A stretch of DNA of 8,605 bases from Archangiaceae bacterium. GTDB taxonomy: Bacteria > Myxococcota > Myxococcia > Myxococcales > Myxococcaceae. The notes below the pieces were generated by a model. That model had not been told where the DNA came from, did not search any database, and saw only the letters and a list, made by a program, of their open reading frames with translations. Shown in pieces: positions 5,204 to 8,605 of this stretch (the first letter of the stretch is position 1; the number at the start of each line of letters is the position of its first letter). Both the position numbers and the translations under genes were made by a program. The stretch spans positions 1-8,605 of the forward strand of contig JAHFDQ010000247.1 of assembly GCA_023248915.1 (NCBI GenBank), written 5' to 3'.

Positions 5204-6412
5204 AGCCCTCGACTCACCGCGTTTCCACGGACGAAGCCCCGCGACTTCCTCGGACCTCGCCAGCACCGGCTCGACCTGAGCTCGTTCCCTCTCCACGAAG
5301 TCGCGCACGGCGCGGTCCAGGCGCGGGTCGAAGAGGACGTGGGCGCTGTGGACGGCGGTGGGCTCGAAACCGCGCGCGACCTTGTGCTCTCCCCCGGCTC
5401 CCGGCTCGAAACTCTCGCGCCCCTCGCGGATACAGGCGTCGATGGAGTGGTAGAGGCAAACGTTGAAATGCAGGAACGGGTGGTCTTCGAAGCAGCCCCA
5501 GTAGCGGCCGAAGAGGCGCTGCCCGTGCGTCAGGTTGAACGCGCCGGCGACCACCTGGCCGGACCTCTTCGCCAGCACCAGCACGATGGACGGGCTCAGC
5601 GTCCTGAACGCCCGGGCGAAGAAGTCGGAAGTGAGTTGAAGCCGGCCCCAGGAATTCTTGGCGCAGGTCGCCTCGTAGAAGCGGTAAGCGAGCAGCGCGT
5701 GCTCGGGGCCCAGCGCCGGGCCCTGCACCGTCTCGAGCGAGATTCCCTGGCTCTCGGCCGCGGCCCGCTCTCGACGCAGTTGGTGGCGGCGCTTCGACGA
5801 GAAGCGCTGGAGGAAGTCGTCGTAGGTGCGGTACCCCGGGTTGCGCCAGTGGAACTGCATGCCCGTCCGACGTGAGAGCCCGGCGGCCTCGAGCGCGGCG
5901 GCCTCGTCCGCAGGGGGGAAGACGACGTGGACGGACGAGCACCGTCGCTCCCGCGCGATGTCGAGCGCGGCGGTCAGCAGGCTCGCCCGGGCCGCCTCCG
6001 GTGGCTCGCCGGGCGCCGCCACGAAGCGGGGCGCGGTGATGGGGCTCAGCGGCACCCCGATGAGCAGCTTGGGGTAGTAGCGCACGCCCAGCGACTCAGC
6101 CGCCTCGGCCCAGGCGAAGTCGTAGATGTATTCGCCCAGGCTGTGGTGCTTGAGGTAGGCCGGCGCGAGCGCCACCAGCGCACTGCCCCTCCAGAGCGTC
6201 AGGTGGCAGGGCTGCCAACCCGTCGCGGCCGTGGCGCTCCCCGACGCTTCGAGGGCGTTCAGCCAGTCCCAGCGGAGGAAGGGCAGGGCGTCGACGCCCA
6301 CCACCGCGTCCCACGCTTCGCGCGCCACCTCCGCCACGCTGGACAGGACTCGGACGCGGGTGGGAGCGCTGCTCACGGGGAAGGTGGTAACCGCCAGCCC
6401 GTCCGCCGGCAT
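5189..6412 (-). CDS. FemAB-like GNAT-fold N-acyltransferase (COG3146 / PF04339 type)
   Basis: The product has 407 residues and matches my recollection of the COG3146 'predicted N-acyltransferase' family (PF04339, FemAB_like), related to GNAT and FemAB peptidoglycan aminoacyltransferases. The visible signature blocks are HSLGEYIYDFAWAEAAE (90-106), YYPKLLIGVPLSPITAPRF (112-130), a basic RFSSKRRHQLRRERA segment (203-217), and the long conserved block from FGRYWGCFEDHPFLHF (301-316) through GREGFEP-like GRESFEPGAGGEHK (331-344) and ARGFEP (346-351). No signal peptide or membrane segment is evident, so it is probably cytoplasmic. Its substrate is not known; a cell-envelope role is only suggested by family annotation. 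The ATG at 6412 is the first in frame, without a clear Shine-Dalgarno, and in-frame GTG codons a little downstream are alternatives. Convergent with wecB, divergent from the CapA-like gene. Confidence 0.88.
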   Translation of the reverse strand: MPADGLAVTTFPVSSAPTRVRVLSSVAEVAREAWDAVVGVDALPFLRWDWLNALEASGSATAATGWQPCHLTLWRGSALVALAPAYLKHHSLGEYIYDFAWAEAAESLGVRYYPKLLIGVPLSPITAPRFVAAPGEPPEAARASLLTAALDIARERRCSSVHVVFPPADEAAALEAAGLSRRTGMQFHWRNPGYRTYDDFLQRFSSKRRHQLRRERAAAESQGISLETVQGPALGPEHALLAYRFYEATCAKNSWGRLQLTSDFFARAFRTLSPSIVLVLAKRSGQVVAGAFNLTHGQRLFGRYWGCFEDHPFLHFNVCLYHSIDACIREGRESFEPGAGGEHKVARGFEPTAVHSAHVLFDPRLDRAVRDFVERERAQVEPVLARSEEVAGLRPWKRGESRAPRSG

Positions 6413-6813
6413 GCGCCGGGTTCTCGGCGGCCCATTGGCTCTGAACCGACTCCCGCGGCCCTGTCTTCGCCACGCAGCGACGTGTCGGTCCTACTTCGTC
6501 CGAGGCTCCGTCCCTCGCATGGGCGCGGACAGGTATGAACAGCGCACCCCTCGCGCGAACCGGATACCCCACCCGGGGGCCTCGAATTTGGGCTCTGGCC
6601 AAAGCCATGCCGGACATCAATTTCTTCAGAGGGCGGTTTCTAAGGTGTGGCATGGAAACGGCCAGTGACCCGAAAACCGGTCGCCAGGGAGGACGGCTCG
6701 CCCTCCGACCGCGGGTTGCCTCGCACGGTTGCGACGCGCAAGGTCGTTGAGCTGAGTTGGCTGGCAGTGCGCCTTCCTGTGCCTTGATTTCCGTGGGACT
6801 CTCTGCAGCGCGC
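6413..6813. other. Divergent intergenic spacer, no gene recognised
   Basis: About 400 bp separate the divergent starts of the acyltransferase and CapA-like genes. Both promoters should lie here. I see no tRNA, no extended inverted repeat, no CRISPR and no convincing sigma-70 or sigma-54 boxes. A 71-codon plus-strand frame at 6535-6750 has no recognisable protein character. The segment 6590-6670 is locally richer in A+T (for example CATCAATTTCTTC near 6615-6627) and is the most likely promoter area, though this is weak evidence. Confidence 0.5.
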
Positions 6814-7872
6814 ATGTTTGCCTCCGCACTTCTGCTCGCCGCGCTCGGTGCCACACCCGCCGCCGCCACCGCCGACGCGGGAGTCGCTTCCTCCCCGCTC
6901 CGGTTGCGCGCGATCGGCGACGTGATGCTGGGCACCACCTTCCCTGACGGTTACCTGCCCCCGGAAGATGGCACCCACTCGCTGGACGACGTTCGCGACC
7001 TGCTCCGCGACGCCGACGTCACCTTCGCCAACCTCGAGGGGCCGCTGTGCGACCACGGCGAGACCAGGAAGTGCCGCCCAGGCGCCGCCCCCGGCACCTG
7101 CTACGCCTTTCGTTCACCTACCCGCTACGGCCAGTACCTCGCCGACGCCGGCGTGGACGTCGTGTCCACTGCCAACAACCATGCCGGAGACTTCGGCGAC
7201 GAGTGCCGGCGCGAGACCGAGGCCACGCTCGACTCCCTCGGCATCCGCTGGTCGGGACCGCCCGGCTCGGTGGCCACCCTCGAGCGCGGCGGGCGACGCA
7301 TCGGGCTCGTCGCCTTCCATGCCTCGAACGCCACCAATGACTTGAATGACCTCGACGCCGCCGCCAAGCTCGTCCGCGAGACCAAGAAGGCTCATGACTG
7401 GGTGGTGGTTTCCTTCCACGGCGGGGCCGAGGGAATCGGCGCCACCCGGGTCGTGGTAGGCCATGAAATGTTCCACGGCGAAGACCGCGGCGACCTGCGC
7501 GCCTTCGCCCACGCCGTCGTCGACGCGGGCGCCGACCTGGTCCTCGGCCACGGGCCTCACGTGGTGCGCGGCATGGAAACCTACCGGGGCCGGCTCATCG
7601 CCTACTCGATGGGCAACTTCGCCACCTACGGCCGCTTCTCGCTGGGTGGTGCCCTCGCCGACGGAATGGTGCTCGAGGTGACGCTCGCCGCCGACGGGCA
7701 CTTCGTCGGTGGCCGGGTGTTTCCCACCCATCAAGAGGACAAGGGCATTCCTCACCGTGACGCCGAGGGCAGAGTGCTCGAAGAGCTTCGCACACTCACC
7801 GCGCTCGATTTTCCGGAGACGGGCGTCGGGGTGTCGAAGGACGGCGAGCTCCGCGCGCGGGCTCCTCAGTAG
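6814..7872 (+). CDS. Exported CapA-family (PGA_cap, metallophosphatase-fold) protein
   Basis: This belongs to the CapA/PgsA-like family (PF09587), which has a calcineurin-like metallophosphoesterase fold; some members act in poly-gamma-glutamate capsule synthesis, but many are uncharacterised. The metal-site-type motifs are in the expected order: AIGDVMLG (33-40), ANLEGPL (72-78), STANNHAGDFG (118-128), VSFHGG (199-204) and VLGHGPHVVRG (243-253), then IAYSMGNF (262-269). The N-terminus from ATG 6814 has a hydrophobic stretch ending in PAAATA, a likely Sec signal cleaved near residue 20; there is no lipobox Cys. The start is uncertain: in-frame GTG at 6793 would add GLSAAR and give the signal a positive charge, and TTG at 6757 is also open. 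None has a strong Shine-Dalgarno. No CapB/CapC partners are in the window, so a capsule role is not supported. It overlaps the next convergent gene by 7 bp. Confidence 0.9.
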   Translation: MFASALLLAALGATPAAATADAGVASSPLRLRAIGDVMLGTTFPDGYLPPEDGTHSLDDVRDLLRDADVTFANLEGPLCDHGETRKCRPGAAPGTCYAFRSPTRYGQYLADAGVDVVSTANNHAGDFGDECRRETEATLDSLGIRWSGPPGSVATLERGGRRIGLVAFHASNATNDLNDLDAAAKLVRETKKAHDWVVVSFHGGAEGIGATRVVVGHEMFHGEDRGDLRAFAHAVVDAGADLVLGHGPHVVRGMETYRGRLIAYSMGNFATYGRFSLGGALADGMVLEVTLAADGHFVGGRVFPTHQEDKGIPHRDAEGRVLEELRTLTALDFPETGVGVSKDGELRARAPQ

Positions 7873-7886
7873 CGCCCGGTGAGCCC
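7859..7886. terminator. Possible hairpin at the convergent CapA-like / Gly-rich gene overlap
   Basis: GGGCTC (7859-7864) is the exact inverse complement of GAGCCC (7881-7886), with 16 bases between, spanning both stop codons. No T-tract follows on either strand. It may be a weak bidirectional hairpin or chance in GC-rich DNA. Confidence 0.25.
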
Positions 7887-8567
7887 CAACCAGGCTCCCT
7901 TGCCGTCGGCCGTGGGCGCGATTGCGGGCGCCAGCGTCGGCTTTGGGTCGTGGAGGCTGCGGCCCTCACAGGAAGTCAGCTCGTAGCCCGCGATGGCTCC
8001 TGCCAGCGGCAGGGTGAGCACGGCCAGATCGCTTACAGCCTGCGAGCGGACGGCGAGCGCCAGGAGCCCCGCGGTGAGCGCCCCGGCGAGCTCGCCTCCA
8101 AGGACCGCGAGAAGCCATCCGTCTCCGTCTCTCAGGTATCCGCCCGCCCAGACGCCGAGGCTCATTCCCAGCATTGCGCCGCCAATTCCTCCGACCAGCG
8201 CCACGGTCTGGCAACCGCGGTTGGAAGCCGTAGCGTCTATCAAGCAGCCCGTCAGCAGCCCGGTGAGGCCGACTGCTGCACCTCCGGCGTACCCCAGCCC
8301 CACTTCCCAACGGACGCGTGTGTAGCGGCTCGGGGGCGAGGCTTTGGCTTCATTGGGCGCCACGGCTTCCCCGGGAGCCTGGCTGTCCCCCGGCGACTCC
8401 GGCGACTCCGGCGTCGCCGGCAGCACCGGGGGCGGAGTCAGGGCCTTCGGGGCCGCTTCTTCCGGCGCGTCCGGCGACACCATCGGCGGCAGCGGCAGCT
8501 CACCTTCGCTCCAGGCTTTCGTCGCCACCAGAGCCAGGAGCAGCGCCGCCGCGCGTGTGCCCTTCAT
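7866..8567 (-). CDS. Hypothetical exported, Pro-rich then Gly-rich membrane protein
   Basis: I do not recognise a named family. The product has 233 residues. Residues 1-20 form a typical signal peptide (Lys2, Arg5, hydrophobic AAALLLALVA, then KAWS before cleavage). Residues 21-80 are rich in Pro, Glu and Ala, with a short ESPESPGD repeat, and look like an unstructured linker. Residues 87-200 hold four Gly/Ala-rich hydrophobic stretches (about 87-110, 120-144, 151-172, 180-198) with GGIGGAMLG-type spacing, as in glycine-zipper proteins. Cys108, Cys119 and Cys200 could form disulfides outside the cytoplasm. It probably sits in the inner or outer membrane, facing the periplasm. The ATG at 8567-8565 is preceded by GGGCGG but no canonical Shine-Dalgarno. 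Its last 7 bp overlap the convergent CapA-like gene. Coding status is supported by the signal peptide and the organised composition. Confidence 0.8.
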   Translation of the reverse strand: MKGTRAAALLLALVATKAWSEGELPLPPMVSPDAPEEAAPKALTPPPVLPATPESPESPGDSQAPGEAVAPNEAKASPPSRYTRVRWEVGLGYAGGAAVGLTGLLTGCLIDATASNRGCQTVALVGGIGGAMLGMSLGVWAGGYLRDGDGWLLAVLGGELAGALTAGLLALAVRSQAVSDLAVLTLPLAGAIAGYELTSCEGRSLHDPKPTLAPAIAPTADGKGAWLGLTGRY

Positions 8568-8605
8568 CCGCCCGGACTTAACACTTCTTCACCCGCCTCA
8601 GGGCT

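Noticed and set aside
4682..5875. 397-codon plus-strand frame spanning the end of wecB and the acyltransferase
   Set aside because: Out of frame with wecB and antisense to a well-supported acyltransferase gene; low-complexity Arg/Ala/Gly translation.
6535..6750. Possible 71-codon small gene in the divergent spacer
   Set aside because: No ribosome-binding site, no recognisable family and random-looking composition; kept only as a note in the spacer entry.
8388..8418. Short GACTCCGGC repeats
   Set aside because: They encode the ESPESPGD low-complexity linker of the Gly-rich protein; ordinary codon repetition, not a separate element.

Overview
The window is high-GC DNA with strong third-position G/C bias. 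It carries Gram-negative envelope genes (Kdo activation, UDP-GlcNAc epimerisation, a FemAB-like acyltransferase). The gene set and protein style suggest a myxobacterium (Myxococcota). That assignment is inferred from character only; there is no rRNA or other marker gene.

Layout. Positions 1-1213 (minus): pyrG, CTP synthase, cut at its C-terminus by the window edge. Positions 1271-2209 (minus): kdsB, CMP-Kdo synthetase with a ClpX-type zinc finger fused to its N-terminus; it lies just upstream of pyrG and is probably cotranscribed with it. Positions 2256-2288: a 33-bp remnant of the wecB 5' end. Positions 2407-3819 (minus): an accessory gene with a Schlafen AlbA_2 domain, a RecG-like HATPase_c_4 domain and a C-terminal winged helix. 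Positions 3851-4030 (minus): a 59-codon ORF that duplicates only the zinc-finger part of kdsB. Positions 4077-5177 (plus): wecB, UDP-GlcNAc 2-epimerase. Positions 5189-6412 (minus): a FemAB-like/COG3146 N-acyltransferase. Positions 6413-6813: a divergent spacer with nothing recognisable. Positions 6814-7872 (plus): an exported CapA-family protein. Positions 7866-8567 (minus): a secreted or membrane Gly-rich protein of unknown function.

The main feature is a 247-bp direct repeat (2042-2288 and 3863-4109, 242/247 identical, no internal gaps). It contains the kdsB 5' end, the 46-bp divergent spacer and the wecB 5' end, and it brackets the AlbA_2 gene. The simplest reading is that kdsB and wecB were once adjacent and divergent. 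An 1821-bp unit carrying the AlbA_2 gene and a second copy of this junction then separated them, as a Campbell-type single crossover of a circular molecule or a tandem duplication would do. Copy B also has an 81-bp in-frame deletion and keeps an intact stand-alone zinc-finger ORF. Four of the five differences between the copies are synonymous, so the second copy may come from a diverged relative.

Functionally, PyrG makes CTP and KdsB uses CTP to activate Kdo for lipopolysaccharide. WecB makes UDP-ManNAc, usually for surface polysaccharide. The AlbA_2 gene looks like accessory cargo, possibly regulatory or defensive. Because of the insertion it now sits upstream of, and in the same direction as, kdsB-pyrG.
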